Below are positions 43,122 through 51,879 of a stretch of DNA of 64,000 bases, piece after piece (position 1 is the first letter of the stretch; every line of letters begins with the position of its first letter). Where the stretch lies: contig CAYWOR010000001.1 in NCBI GenBank assembly GCA_964459995.1, positions 275,972 through 339,971 on the forward strand. The letters run 5' to 3'. This DNA comes from CAZSHG01 sp964459995. GTDB lineage: Bacteria; UBP14; UBA6098. Under the pieces are notes generated by a model. That model was not told the DNA's origin and searched no databases. It was given only the letters and a program-made list of their open reading frames with translations. The position numbers and the translations under genes are program-made.

Positions 43122-44312
43122 TTATGGGCCTTCGACCCCGTGGGCGTAGATATTCTGCAATAATCCGATTATGAACATCGAAGAGATAAGGCTTGTTCCG
43201 CCGAGCGATAGGAATGGCAACGGCAGACCTGTTACCGGCATGACTCCGCTTACCATTCCGATATTCACCACCGCGCCGAAAAATAGAATCGATCCGCAAC
43301 CGATGGCAATCATGCGTGTGTAAAGGTTTCGAGCCTCGTCGGCGATTCTTAGAATCCGATAGAATAGCACCGCAAAAAGCGCGAGGACGATTGTGCATCC
43401 GATAAGGCCGAATTGCTCGCCGAGAACGGCAAAGATGAAGTCTGTATGTCTTGCCGGCAGGAAGGCGAGGTTGACCTGTGTGCCAGCCATAAAACCCTTG
43501 CCCCAGAATTGGCCGCTTCCGAGTGCGATTTTGCTTTGGATTATCTGATAGCCAGCGCCGAAGGGGTCGCGCCCGGGGTCGAGGAAAACGAGGATGCGCT
43601 CTTTTTGGTAATCGTGGATACTTCGCCAAATTGCCGGAGTCAGCACCCCTAGCGCTAAATTCACAATAATGACCGGCAAAAACAGCGCAAGTCTTGTGCG
43701 TGTGAACCACAAAATTAAAATTAACAGGACAAAATATATCGCCCAAGGGATCCAATGGACGGCAGAAACCATCGACAGAAAGGGGCTTGCGAGGATTAAG
43801 AGCGTTATCTCCTGCAGGCCCGCGGTGTAAAGCATGGTTACGAGGATGGCGGTGAAAACCATGGATGTGCCGAGGTCGGGCTGTCCCATCACAATTGCGA
43901 AGGGGACTGCGGTCAGCAGAATCGCGCCGATGATTACTTTGGGCGTTTCGATTTCCCTTTTATGGTCATACAGAAATCTTCCTATCGCGAAGACCATCAA
44001 TACCTTAGCGAATTCGGAAGGCTGGAAGGAAACGAATCCGAGGTTTAGCCACCTTTTTACCTCGCCGGATTGGACTAAAACCGCACCCAAAAGGACTATC
44101 AAGATGGCGTAGTAAATCCAGCCGATGGAATAATGGACGCGCATCGGGATTCGCCATGCGATGAACATCGCAACGAGGCCAACTCCGAGATAGATAGCCT
44201 GTTTTGTCCAAAAGCGGCTTGTCGGCGAGACCGTATAGATAAGCAAAATGCCGATAACCGCGAGAAGAAGCGCAACAATAAGCAATGTCCAGTCGATTGC
44301 AGTGCGCATCAT
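43122..44312 (-). CDS. rodA: Rod-shape SEDS glycosyltransferase RodA
   Basis: This 396-residue SEDS protein polymerises lipid II into glycan strands during lateral wall growth, working with PBP2. About ten transmembrane helices and the family boxes are present (GFVSFQPSEFAKV, GQPDLGTSMVF, QIIQSKIALGSG, LPARHTDFIFAVLGEQFG, TGLPLPFLSLGGTSL). The catalytic Asp region (WFT...) lies in the long loop. The start overlaps the end of mrdA (ATGATG). It is the last gene of the mreC-mreD-mrdA-rodA operon. Confidence 0.95.
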   Translation of the reverse strand: MMRTAIDWTLLIVALLLAVIGILLIYTVSPTSRFWTKQAIYLGVGLVAMFIAWRIPMRVHYSIGWIYYAILIVLLGAVLVQSGEVKRWLNLGFVSFQPSEFAKVLMVFAIGRFLYDHKREIETPKVIIGAILLTAVPFAIVMGQPDLGTSMVFTAILVTMLYTAGLQEITLLILASPFLSMVSAVHWIPWAIYFVLLILILWFTRTRLALFLPVIIVNLALGVLTPAIWRSIHDYQKERILVFLDPGRDPFGAGYQIIQSKIALGSGQFWGKGFMAGTQVNLAFLPARHTDFIFAVLGEQFGLIGCTIVLALFAVLFYRILRIADEARNLYTRMIAIGCGSILFFGAVVNIGMVSGVMPVTGLPLPFLSLGGTSLISSMFIIGLLQNIYAHGVEGP

Positions 44313-46090
44313 GCCCTCGGCTCGTAAATGTTAAAATAATACCATAGGAAATCCCTTGCGATGTAGGCCCATGCGCCGCCGGAATAGCCCTGCTCGACGA
44401 GGATTAGCACGACCACACGCGGACTTTCAGCGGGGGCATATCCGACAAACCATGCATGGTCATGGCCGTGGGGATTCTGTGCCGTGCCGGTTTTGCCGGC
44501 GACGACGACATCGGGAAGCTGTGCCCATGCACCTGTTGCAAGATGTCCGTTAACAGCCTCTATCAAGCCCTTATTGGCGATTCTCAATGCCTCGCGCGAT
44601 GCCGGAAGCCGTCCGGTAATCTTGGGTTCGACGATGAGCGGCCTATCCATCGGCGGACGGATTTCCTTGACAACTTTCGGGCTGTATATAGTGCCGCCGT
44701 TAGCGATTGCGCAATAGTATTGAGCAAGCTGAATAGGCGTTACAAGCAGTTCTCCCTGGCCAATTGTTAGGTTAAGCTGGACTCCGCCTCCCCAACCCGA
44801 TCTTCCGCCGAAACGCCGGTTGAAGAACTCCCTATCCGGAACGAAACCTGTAGCTTCTGGTGGAATGTCGATTTCGGTCTTCCTTCCAAAACCGCTCTCT
44901 TTTGAAAGCTCACTCCATCGGTCGATTCCGAGATAAAGGGCAAGCTGATAGAAATATACATCGCAACTTTGGGCGATTGCCTCTATGAGGTTGACATTTC
45001 CATGGCCGCCGCGACTCCAGCATCTGAACCAGCGGTCGCCGTAGAATATGCTTCCATGGCAGGCTTCGAGCCTTGTATTTGCATTTGCGATTCCTTCGTC
45101 AACTGCGCCCATCGCGGTTACGAGCTTATATGTGGATGCCGGCGGATAGGTTCCCTGTGTGCATCGGTTGAGAAGCGGGTGGATTTCCGTGTCGTTGAGC
45201 AATCGCCAAATGCTATCGGTGATTGTCCGCGTGAACAGCTCGAGATCGAAACTAGGGCGGGAGACCATGGCGTAAATTTCGCCGTTGGTGGGGTCCATTG
45301 CAATGAAAACCCCGCGGTCGATGCCTGCCATCAGCGTTTCAGCATAGGCCTGAAGTCCCAAATCGATCGATGTAACAATATCCGCGCCGGGGATAGTTAG
45401 GATGTTCGCCCTTCCCTCGACCGGACCGACAACCTCGCCGGTAACGCGCACTTCGAGATATTCCGCGCCGTCTCTGCCGCGAAGAAACCAATCGTAGGCC
45501 TTTTCGATACCGAGCTTGCCGACGAAATCGCCGGCCTTATAGCCTTTCGTGTATAATGCTCGAAGTTCGGGCACATTTATTTCGCCGACATAACCGATGG
45601 CATGCGCGGCGTGGCTTTTCCAAGGGTAAACGCGCACCGGGTCGATTTGATAAATCACTCCGGGGTAATCGAGAAGGTGTTCCTGCATAATACTGACCGT
45701 CTCGAAATCGACCTGCCGTGCGACGGGCACCGGAGAATAGCGCGTGATTCCGCCCTTTTCCATCGCTTTATCGATTTGCTCTTCGGTTATTCCGAGGAGT
45801 TTTTCAAGGCGTGCGAGGATTTCTTTGGATTTCCGGAATTCGAAGGGGATAAGGCTAATCGTGTATGTTGGCCGGTTATCGACGAGAACTTTACCGCGTC
45901 GGTCAATGATTCTTCCGCGCGGTGCTTTTTTCGGGACTATGCGAATTCGGTTGCTTTCGCTGAGGCGATAATAGTAATCGCCTTTTACAGCTTGCAGATA
46001 GGCGATATTGCCGAAAAGCAATAGAAAAACAACGCTAAGCGTATAGAAAATATAGCGGTTTGATTTTATGCCGAATCTACTCGATTTCAT
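44309..46090 (-). CDS. mrdA: Penicillin-binding protein 2, transpeptidase
   Basis: This 593-residue inner-membrane enzyme cross-links peptidoglycan in the elongasome. It has one N-terminal membrane helix (YIFYTLSVVFLLLFGNIAYL), the class B dimerisation domain (APRGRIIDRRGKVLVDN) and the transpeptidase triad: S319-T-Y-K322, SCD (in AQSCDVYFYQ) and KTG (VAGKTGTAQNP). The length and order are those of PBP2. It lies between mreD and rodA, its SEDS partner. Confidence 0.95.
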   Translation of the reverse strand: MKSSRFGIKSNRYIFYTLSVVFLLLFGNIAYLQAVKGDYYYRLSESNRIRIVPKKAPRGRIIDRRGKVLVDNRPTYTISLIPFEFRKSKEILARLEKLLGITEEQIDKAMEKGGITRYSPVPVARQVDFETVSIMQEHLLDYPGVIYQIDPVRVYPWKSHAAHAIGYVGEINVPELRALYTKGYKAGDFVGKLGIEKAYDWFLRGRDGAEYLEVRVTGEVVGPVEGRANILTIPGADIVTSIDLGLQAYAETLMAGIDRGVFIAMDPTNGEIYAMVSRPSFDLELFTRTITDSIWRLLNDTEIHPLLNRCTQGTYPPASTYKLVTAMGAVDEGIANANTRLEACHGSIFYGDRWFRCWSRGGHGNVNLIEAIAQSCDVYFYQLALYLGIDRWSELSKESGFGRKTEIDIPPEATGFVPDREFFNRRFGGRSGWGGGVQLNLTIGQGELLVTPIQLAQYYCAIANGGTIYSPKVVKEIRPPMDRPLIVEPKITGRLPASREALRIANKGLIEAVNGHLATGAWAQLPDVVVAGKTGTAQNPHGHDHAWFVGYAPAESPRVVVLILVEQGYSGGAWAYIARDFLWYYFNIYEPRA

Positions 46091-46108
46091 TATAATAAAT
46101 CAAAACGG

Positions 46109-46609
46109 TCAGGCATTATAATCGTCTTGCGGCCGCGGACGGAAGATGCCAAGGCGAATAGCGATCATAAGTATCACCCATCCGACGAGCGCGGTCAACA
46201 GCGCCGAGGGGAGGTCGAACCGCAGGAAATTCCAGATAAAAGTCGCGCCATAGGGGCTGAAGAGCCTGAAAATAAGCCTGTCCGCGATGGCGAGGACGAA
46301 AACAGTCGCCGCTAAAAGTGCGGGTTGTTCGAGGTTCATCGAGTCGTGGACAAGGCCCAGAATCAATATTGCGGTGCTTTTCGCGACAATATGGCCGCCC
46401 ATCGCCGGAATGTCGAAACAATCGAGAGCAAGCCCTGCCAGCGCCGCCCAGAGAATCGCCTCGCCGCGGCCGGTTCGCGAGGAGAGAATCACTAATCCGA
46501 GGAGGACGAGGTCGATATCCCACGAAAGCCCCGGAATCGGCGAGGCAAGCGAAATTTGCAGTCCGATAACTATATATAATATAAGGAGATAAACGAGCCG
46601 CTTAGTCAT
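46109..46609 (-). CDS. mreD: Rod shape-determining membrane protein MreD
   Basis: The ATG at 46609 was chosen because GAGGGTGG lies at a good distance; an in-frame GTG at 46618 directly abuts that box. The 166-residue protein has five to six transmembrane helices (LVYLLILYIVIGLQISLA, LVLLGLVILSS, LLTALVGWVILMIAIRL) and the charged IDLVLLGLVILSSRTGRGEA pattern typical of MreD. It joins MreC to the elongasome in the inner membrane. The start overlaps mreC by 8 nt. mreB is not in the window. Confidence 0.88.
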   Translation of the reverse strand: MTKRLVYLLILYIVIGLQISLASPIPGLSWDIDLVLLGLVILSSRTGRGEAILWAALAGLALDCFDIPAMGGHIVAKSTAILILGLVHDSMNLEQPALLAATVFVLAIADRLIFRLFSPYGATFIWNFLRFDLPSALLTALVGWVILMIAIRLGIFRPRPQDDYNA

Positions 46610-47432
46610 TATCGCCACCCTCGTTTTGCCCTATTTCCGAGCCGACGATTCTCGAGAACACCACGAAAACCTCCTCGGGAGTGGAAATTTTCGCGGACGG
46701 CTCGATCTCGACGCCGATGAAAAGCCCACTTTGAGGTTTCACGACACGCGAAACTGTGCCAACCATAAGTCCCTTCGGGAAAACCCCTCCGAGGCCGGAG
46801 GATATTATCAAATCCCCCTGTCGGACATCGGCGTTTATCGGCACATTCTCCATTTTGAGCATTCCGCCGCCAGCGGAGGAGACGATACCCTGCACGCGGC
46901 TTCGAGCGTCCATGGCGCTAACCTTGAGGTTCGGGTCGGTTATCAACTGAATCACAGCTGACCGTTCGTTGACGCTGAGAACCTTGCCGATGACGCCGTC
47001 TCTGTCTATAACCGGCAGATCGACGATGATGCCCTTATCCGAGCCGGCGGAAATCGTAATCGACGATGGCATACGCGGAGTGCCTCTTCCGACAACCTCC
47101 GCGAGGACAGTGTAGATTTCGACCTGCTGGGAGAACTGAAGCGCTTTGCGAAGCCTCTGATTCTCGCGCTCGGCCTCTTTGAGGGCTTCGACTTTGAGGC
47201 GGGCGTTGATGAGTTCCTCTTTTAGACGAAGATTTTCTTTGCGGTGGTTTTTCATCAGGTGCCACGATGTGCTGAGCGCCGAGAACGGGCGATAGATAGT
47301 ATCCATGAATGCAGAGCTAACTCCGGCGCGGAATTCGAGGGGGGTTTGGGAGAGGAGGATGCCCGTTACCAACACGAGGATGAACGCCGCGCTTCTCGAA
47401 TGACGTCTTATGAAATCGATAAATGATATCAT
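46602..47432 (-). CDS. mreC: Rod shape-determining protein MreC
   Basis: This 276-residue protein has one membrane helix (AAFILVLVTGILLSQTPLEF), a periplasmic coiled coil (NLRLKEELINARLKVEALKE) and the twin beta-barrel MreC domain (AEVVGRGTPRMPSSITISAG, VIDRDGVIGKVLSVN, GDLIISSGLGGVFPKGLMVGTV). It activates PBP2 in rod elongation. It is the first gene of the rod operon; mreB, usually upstream, is missing, because the region upstream encodes a PTS protein in the same direction with a terminator between. Confidence 0.93.
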   Translation of the reverse strand: MISFIDFIRRHSRSAAFILVLVTGILLSQTPLEFRAGVSSAFMDTIYRPFSALSTSWHLMKNHRKENLRLKEELINARLKVEALKEAERENQRLRKALQFSQQVEIYTVLAEVVGRGTPRMPSSITISAGSDKGIIVDLPVIDRDGVIGKVLSVNERSAVIQLITDPNLKVSAMDARSRVQGIVSSAGGGMLKMENVPINADVRQGDLIISSGLGGVFPKGLMVGTVSRVVKPQSGLFIGVEIEPSAKISTPEEVFVVFSRIVGSEIGQNEGGDND

Positions 47433-47455
47433 CTTGAGCGATAGATGCTATAATA

Positions 47456-47492
47456 CAAAGCCCCGCACAGGCGGTCTCCTGTAGAAGCGGGG
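47456..47492 (-). terminator. Terminator at the end of the rpiB-to-ptsN gene run
   Basis: On the minus strand CCCCGC and GCGGGG form the base, ACAGG and CCTGT the top, with a TTCT bulge, followed by TTTGTATT. It lies 20 nt past the EIIA stop and 24 nt before the MreC start. Confidence 0.65.
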
Positions 47493-47511
47493 CGGCAAAG
47501 TCGGCAAAGGA

Positions 47512-47964
47512 TCAATGTTGATCCATGAAGTCCAGAACCTCTTGGGGGAAAGTGGCGTCCATGAGGAACTGGCGGTTTTCTTTGTCTTTCAGCAGAAGGG
47601 AGAGCTTTCCGAGAGCGGTTAGATGAGTGTTAATCGCTGTTTCGGGAACGACGATGGCGAAGAAAAGGTGCACCGGTCTTCTGTCGAGCGAGTGGAATTC
47701 AACTCCCTCTTCGCTACGCCCGAAAGCTATCACCAAGCCCTTTACACCCTTGGCGCGTGCGTGTGGAAGCGCTACCCCGAAACCTATTCCGGTCGAGGCG
47801 AGTTCCTCTCTTCGCTTGAAAGCCTCTAATACTGCCTCCGAGTTTGAGATTTTATCAGAACCCGATAGGAGTTCGACTAATTCTTCGAGAATCTCGTCTC
47901 TCGATGTCGATTTGAGGTCGAGTTCTATCAGGTTTGTGCCGCAAAAAATCGAAAGATCCATCAT
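47512..47964 (-). CDS. ptsN: PTS EIIA family (PtsN/fructose-type) protein
   Basis: This 150-residue protein is a stand-alone EIIA domain. The phosphorylatable histidine is in GFGVALPHARAKGV and the surrounding blocks fit the fructose/nitrogen-type family (REELASTGIGFG, VHLFFAIVVPE, HLTALGKLSLLLKD). No EIIB/EIIC, HPr or EI gene is near, so regulation rather than sugar uptake is likely, as for PtsN. Two ATGs are adjacent; the second (47961) is better spaced from GAGG. It is the last gene of the long run beginning at rpiB. Confidence 0.85.
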   Translation of the reverse strand: MMDLSIFCGTNLIELDLKSTSRDEILEELVELLSGSDKISNSEAVLEAFKRREELASTGIGFGVALPHARAKGVKGLVIAFGRSEEGVEFHSLDRRPVHLFFAIVVPETAINTHLTALGKLSLLLKDKENRQFLMDATFPQEVLDFMDQH

Positions 47965-47972
47965 ATGCCTCT

Positions 47973-48143
47973 TTAATAACTCTCTGCTTCGTCGAGTAGC
48001 ATTATAGGAATGCCGTCGAGGATTTCAAACTTTATTCTGCATGATTCACAAATTATTTTTTCCTTCTCGGTATCGTAATTTACTGTCCCTCTGCATTTTG
48101 GGCAAACGATTATTTCGAGAAGCCTGCAATCCGGTTCGGTCAT
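47973..48143 (-). CDS. Trm112-like zinc-ribbon protein (UPF0434/YcaR-like), 56 residues
   Basis: I translated this small frame directly. It starts at ATG 48143 behind GGAGGAAAAACG and overlaps the accA stop by 4 nt (ATGA). The product has the Trm112 pattern: LLEIIVCPKCRGTVNYD, then IICESCRIKFEILDGIPIML, with two CxxC pairs for zinc. Trm112 proteins activate methyltransferases; bacterial short forms are often beside lipid or sugar genes and their partner is unknown. It ends 8 nt before the EIIA gene. Confidence 0.85.
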   Translation of the reverse strand: MTEPDCRLLEIIVCPKCRGTVNYDTEKEKIICESCRIKFEILDGIPIMLLDEAESY

Positions 48144-49111
48144 CGTTTTTCCTCCGTGAATTCGCCCATGTTTCTATATTTTGCAAGCCGCATTTTCAGA
48201 AGTTCTTCGGGCGGGATTTTTGTGAGTCTGTCGAGTTGTGCGCGAATTTCCCTTCCGAGTTCCTCTGCGGCGGCTATGGGATCTTTGTGTGCTCCGCCGG
48301 GCGGTTCGGGGATGATTTTATCGATCATCTTCAGTTTGAGGAGGTCGTGCGCGCTGATTTTGAGAGCTTCTGCGGCTTTGTTTGCATGGGCGCGGTCTCT
48401 CCAAAGAATCGCCGCACAGCCCTCCGGCGAAATGACCGAATACCATGCATTCTCGAGCATAAGGATAACATCGCCGACGCCGATTCCAAGCGCGCCGCCG
48501 GACGCTCCCTCGCCGATTATCGAGATAATTATCGGCACACGCAGTCTTCCCATCTCGAAAATATTCCTCGCGATGGCTTCGGCCTGACCGCGTTCTTCCG
48601 CGCCGATGCCGGGATAAGCACCGGGGGTATCGATGAAGATTAATATCGGTCTGTGGAATTTCTCGGCGAGTCGGAAAAGGCGAAGGGCTTTGCGATAGCC
48701 CTCGGGATGCATCATTCCGAAATTCCGGCGGAGATTTTCCTTAACATCCTTGCCTTTCTGTTGGCCGACTATCATCACGATATGGTTGCCCATTTTCGCG
48801 AAACCGCCGACCACCGCAGGGTCATCGCGGAAGCCGCGGTCGCCGTGAAGTTCGACAAAGCCTTCTGTCAAACGGTTGACATAATCCAAAGTGTAGGGGC
48901 GTCGCGGATGCCGTGCTACTTTCACCCTGTCCCAGCGCGAAAGACTGCCGTATATTTCCTCGCGTTTCCGAGAGAGTTCTTTTTTTAGCGCTTTAATCGC
49001 GCCGGCGAGATCGGCCTCGCCCTTATCGGCACGCCGTTCAAGCTCGATTATTTCGCGTTCAAGCTCGACGAGCGGTTTTTCGAAATCCAAATGAAATTCC
49101 GGAGGACTCAA
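48140..49111 (-). CDS. accA: Acetyl-CoA carboxylase carboxyltransferase subunit alpha
   Basis: This 323-residue cytoplasmic protein is one half of the carboxyltransferase that makes malonyl-CoA for fatty acids. It has the N-terminal helical segment (LDFEKPLVELEREI), WDRVKVARHPRRPYTLDY, GQQKGKDVKENLRRNFGMMHPEGYRKALR, FIDTPGAYPGIGAEERGQAEAIA and IGEGASGGALGIGVGD. AccB, AccC and AccD are not encoded here. It overlaps the upstream transferase gene by 4 nt and the Trm112-like gene by 4 nt. Confidence 0.96.
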   Translation of the reverse strand: MSPPEFHLDFEKPLVELEREIIELERRADKGEADLAGAIKALKKELSRKREEIYGSLSRWDRVKVARHPRRPYTLDYVNRLTEGFVELHGDRGFRDDPAVVGGFAKMGNHIVMIVGQQKGKDVKENLRRNFGMMHPEGYRKALRLFRLAEKFHRPILIFIDTPGAYPGIGAEERGQAEAIARNIFEMGRLRVPIIISIIGEGASGGALGIGVGDVILMLENAWYSVISPEGCAAILWRDRAHANKAAEALKISAHDLLKLKMIDKIIPEPPGGAHKDPIAAAEELGREIRAQLDRLTKIPPEELLKMRLAKYRNMGEFTEEKR

Positions 49112-50163
49112 TTTCCCTCCTTTTTAATTATATGAGTATGCAATTTAAAAGAAAAAACGATGAATGCAAGCAGAAGTATGAATACAAATGACATTAAAAG
49201 CAGTCCTTGGCCGGAGACAATTCCGACTGCAATTGTCGCGAAGAGAAAGCTCAGACAATAGAATATCCAGTTGATAACCTGCGGCGGCAGTCCCAGCGCG
49301 AGAAGCACGTGGTGGAGGTGCTCCGTGTCGCGGTGATAGATTTTTTTTCTTCGTGCTAATCTTCGGAAGACGGTTATTAGCATCTCCAACACCGGCAATC
49401 CCAACGCAAGTAGTGGCACGAATAGGACTACAAAAGCGGAAGCCTTGAGCGGCTGGACGATGGTGGCTGTAGCAACGATGAAGCCGAGAGCATAAGCTCC
49501 GGAGTTGCCGAGGATTATTTTCGCCGGTGGGTAATTGTAATGAAGAAATGCCAAAGTTGCGCCGAATATGGCAATCATAATAATTGCAAGGAAGGGGAAG
49601 CCTATGAAAACGCTTATTACGAAAATCGCAATCGATGCGATTGCGAGAACCCCCGGTGCGAGGCCGTCCATACCGTCTGTCATGTTTACAGCGTTTGTGA
49701 TACCGACAATCCATAATAAAGTTACTGGAATCGAAAGGTAACCGAGTTCGAAGGGAAGCCCGGCGGGGTTTGTCAACTTCGTAATTTTCACGCCAAAGGC
49801 TGTAACCACAAGCGATGCGATAATCTGCACCGCGAATTTGATTCCGGCCGAAAGTTCGCGTCGGTCATCGATAAAACCGAGAACCGCGATGATAAAGGTG
49901 CCCGCAGTAAGGCCTATCAGCGCGGGAATATATCCGCTGAAAACCGATGGATAAAGGATTAGAGCGGTTATAATCGCGACAAAGATTGAAACCAGGATTA
50001 CGACGCCGCCGGTGTTGGGAACCGGAGGGCGGCTTATTTCGGGGTCTTCTGATGCCGAAAGGAAGCCCATTCGCCTGCCTAAACGGATGGAAAGGGGCGT
50101 TAGAAGTAGGGTCAGCGCGAAGGTAATTATCGAGACGACGATATATGATAAATATATGTCCAC
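49108..50163 (-). CDS. WecA/TagO-type undecaprenyl-phosphate HexNAc-1-phosphate transferase
   Basis: I chose GTG 50163, 4 nt after the previous stop; a longer frame would overlap the glycosyltransferase by 80 nt. The 351-residue protein has about eleven helices and the MraY/WecA signatures: PNTGGVVIL, GFIDDRRELSAGIKF (the DD motif), ITNAVNMTDGMDGLAPG and HHVLLALGL with upstream HRDTEHLHH. It starts a lipid-linked glycan by moving a HexNAc phosphate to undecaprenyl phosphate. WecB at 53.9 kb could supply UDP-ManNAc for the same glycan. Confidence 0.88.
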   Translation of the reverse strand: MDIYLSYIVVSIITFALTLLLTPLSIRLGRRMGFLSASEDPEISRPPVPNTGGVVILVSIFVAIITALILYPSVFSGYIPALIGLTAGTFIIAVLGFIDDRRELSAGIKFAVQIIASLVVTAFGVKITKLTNPAGLPFELGYLSIPVTLLWIVGITNAVNMTDGMDGLAPGVLAIASIAIFVISVFIGFPFLAIIMIAIFGATLAFLHYNYPPAKIILGNSGAYALGFIVATATIVQPLKASAFVVLFVPLLALGLPVLEMLITVFRRLARRKKIYHRDTEHLHHVLLALGLPPQVINWIFYCLSFLFATIAVGIVSGQGLLLMSFVFILLLAFIVFSFKLHTHIIKKEGN

Positions 50164-50167
50164 TGGT

Positions 50168-51094
50168 TTATTTAGAGCCGTTTTTCGAAAGGCCGAGCTT
50201 GCGGAAAAGCCACCAGAAGGTGAAATGGCCGACGAGCCCCAACCCAAGAAGCCAGTTCAGCAGGAAGAAGCCCTTGTTGTGTTTTGCAAAATATCTATAA
50301 AGGCTTTTGTGGTGCCACCAGTAGCATTTCGCCGGTTTGAGCGCGGTGGATTTTCCACCGATATGCAAAACTTTTGCCTGCGGGACGAACACTACTCGCC
50401 AGCCCGCCTCGGACATGCGTTTGGAGATGTCCAAATCCTCGACATAGAAGAAAAAGCGCTCGTCCAAAAGACCGATTTGTTTGAGCGCTTCGCGCCGAAG
50501 GAACATAAAACCGCCTGCGAGAGCGTCAACATCGGTAACGGCGTTGGGGATACTGCGATATTTATTGTAGCCGCGCCGAAATGTCTTTATCGATGTTAAA
50601 AGAGATTGTTTCGTAAAAAATAGATTCGAGTAAGTGGGAAAATGCTGGCAGGAATTCTGGGGCTTGCCGTCTTCGCCGATAAGTTTTCCACCTGCGATTC
50701 CAACGTCGGAGTTTCTCGTGATAAAATCGAGCATGATATCGAGCGATTGATCGATTAGCTCGGTATCCGAGTTGAGTAAAAGAACAACCTCGCCGTTTGT
50801 GGAGCGTATCCCCTGATTACATGCCGCGGCAAAGCCTCTATTACGGGCGTTCCGTATCAGTTTGACATCGGGGAAGGCTTTTGCGATTACCTCGGGACTG
50901 CCATCGGCGCTGGCGTTGTCGATAACGATGACTTCAAGCTTGGCGGTTGTGGGGGAGTGCTGAATAAGCGATCGGATGCATTTGACAGTCGTGTTCTTTG
51001 TATTATATGATAAAATTACGACGGAGAGTTTCGAGATGGTAACACCGGATTCTCTGTCGGTATGGGTTTCAGCAATAGCTCTGGATTTCATCAA
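50168..51094 (-). CDS. Family 2 glycosyltransferase (rhamnosyltransferase-like)
   Basis: This 308-residue protein has a GT-A fold: SVVILSYNTKNTT, VIVIDNASADGS, NRGFAAACNQGI, LLLNSDTEL (DxD-like) and FFFYVEDLDISKRM. A C-terminal hydrophobic helix region (FFLLNWLLGLGLVGHFTFWWLF) suggests membrane association. The pattern is that of WbbL/rhamnosyltransferases that extend lipid-linked glycans on the cytoplasmic side. The donor sugar cannot be told. It overlaps the next upstream gene by 4 nt. Confidence 0.85.
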   Translation of the reverse strand: MMKSRAIAETHTDRESGVTISKLSVVILSYNTKNTTVKCIRSLIQHSPTTAKLEVIVIDNASADGSPEVIAKAFPDVKLIRNARNRGFAAACNQGIRSTNGEVVLLLNSDTELIDQSLDIMLDFITRNSDVGIAGGKLIGEDGKPQNSCQHFPTYSNLFFTKQSLLTSIKTFRRGYNKYRSIPNAVTDVDALAGGFMFLRREALKQIGLLDERFFFYVEDLDISKRMSEAGWRVVFVPQAKVLHIGGKSTALKPAKCYWWHHKSLYRYFAKHNKGFFLLNWLLGLGLVGHFTFWWLFRKLGLSKNGSK

Positions 51095-51849
51095 TCACCC
51101 TTTCTGTCGATACTGCCCATTTTGCCGAACCGCAATTTCCATACCATTACAAAGGCTTCGGTGATGATTTTTTTGGTGAGCTTAGTATCGCCTATCTCCC
51201 TGTCGGGGAAGATGATAGGGTATTCGACAATTTTGTATCCGAGTTTTTGCACCTGATATTTAGTTTCGATTTGAAATGCGTATCCGCCTGCGGAGAGTTT
51301 GGATGGGTCGATATGTTCGAGCACCTCACGGTTATAAACGACGAATCCCGCTGTGGCGTCTTTAACGCGAAGGCCGGTGATGAGCCTCGTATAAAAACTT
51401 CCGCCCCATGAGAGCAGTCTGCGGTAAAGCCCCCAATTCTCGACTCCGCCGCCCTCGACGCGCCGGCTTCCGACGACCATATCGATGTCGTTTTGTGCGG
51501 CAAGTTCGGCCATTGGGCGGAGATATTTCGGCTGATGCGAAAAATCGGCATCCATTTCGAAAATTAGCTGATAATCGTGTTCGAGCGCCCAATTGAAACC
51601 GCGCACATATGCGGGGCCGAGTCCCTGTCTTTTGCCATGGATAACGAAAACCCTTCCTTCGTAGCGTTGCGAAAGTTCCTTTGCAAGCTCGGCGGTGCGG
51701 TCGATGGATTCGTCTTCGCAGATAAGGATGCTGAATTCCGGGCCGCACTCCAGCACAGCGGGGACTATACGCTCGATATTGCCCTCTTCGTTGACCATGG
51801 GCATAACCACGAGGATTTTCGGCAGGGATTTTTCGATTTTATCTGACAT
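51091..51849 (-). CDS. Polyprenol-phosphate sugar synthase (DPM1-like family 2 glycosyltransferase)
   Basis: The start ATG 51849 has AGGAG at 6 nt; the GTG at 51855 directly touches that box. The 252-residue enzyme shows VVMPMVNEEGNIERIVPAV, ICEDESIDRT, GLGPAYVRGFNWAL, FEMDADFSHQPKYL and a conserved VVGSRRVEGGGVENW, the DPM1 pattern (the type without membrane helices). It would make polyprenyl-phosphate mannose or glucose as donor for GT-C enzymes such as the ones at 27.1 and 55 kb. The donor sugar is inferred only. Confidence 0.87.
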   Translation of the reverse strand: MSDKIEKSLPKILVVMPMVNEEGNIERIVPAVLECGPEFSILICEDESIDRTAELAKELSQRYEGRVFVIHGKRQGLGPAYVRGFNWALEHDYQLIFEMDADFSHQPKYLRPMAELAAQNDIDMVVGSRRVEGGGVENWGLYRRLLSWGGSFYTRLITGLRVKDATAGFVVYNREVLEHIDPSKLSAGGYAFQIETKYQVQKLGYKIVEYPIIFPDREIGDTKLTKKIITEAFVMVWKLRFGKMGSIDRKGD

Positions 51850-51879
51850 AAACACTCCTATAGACTCAAGCCAAATCTC

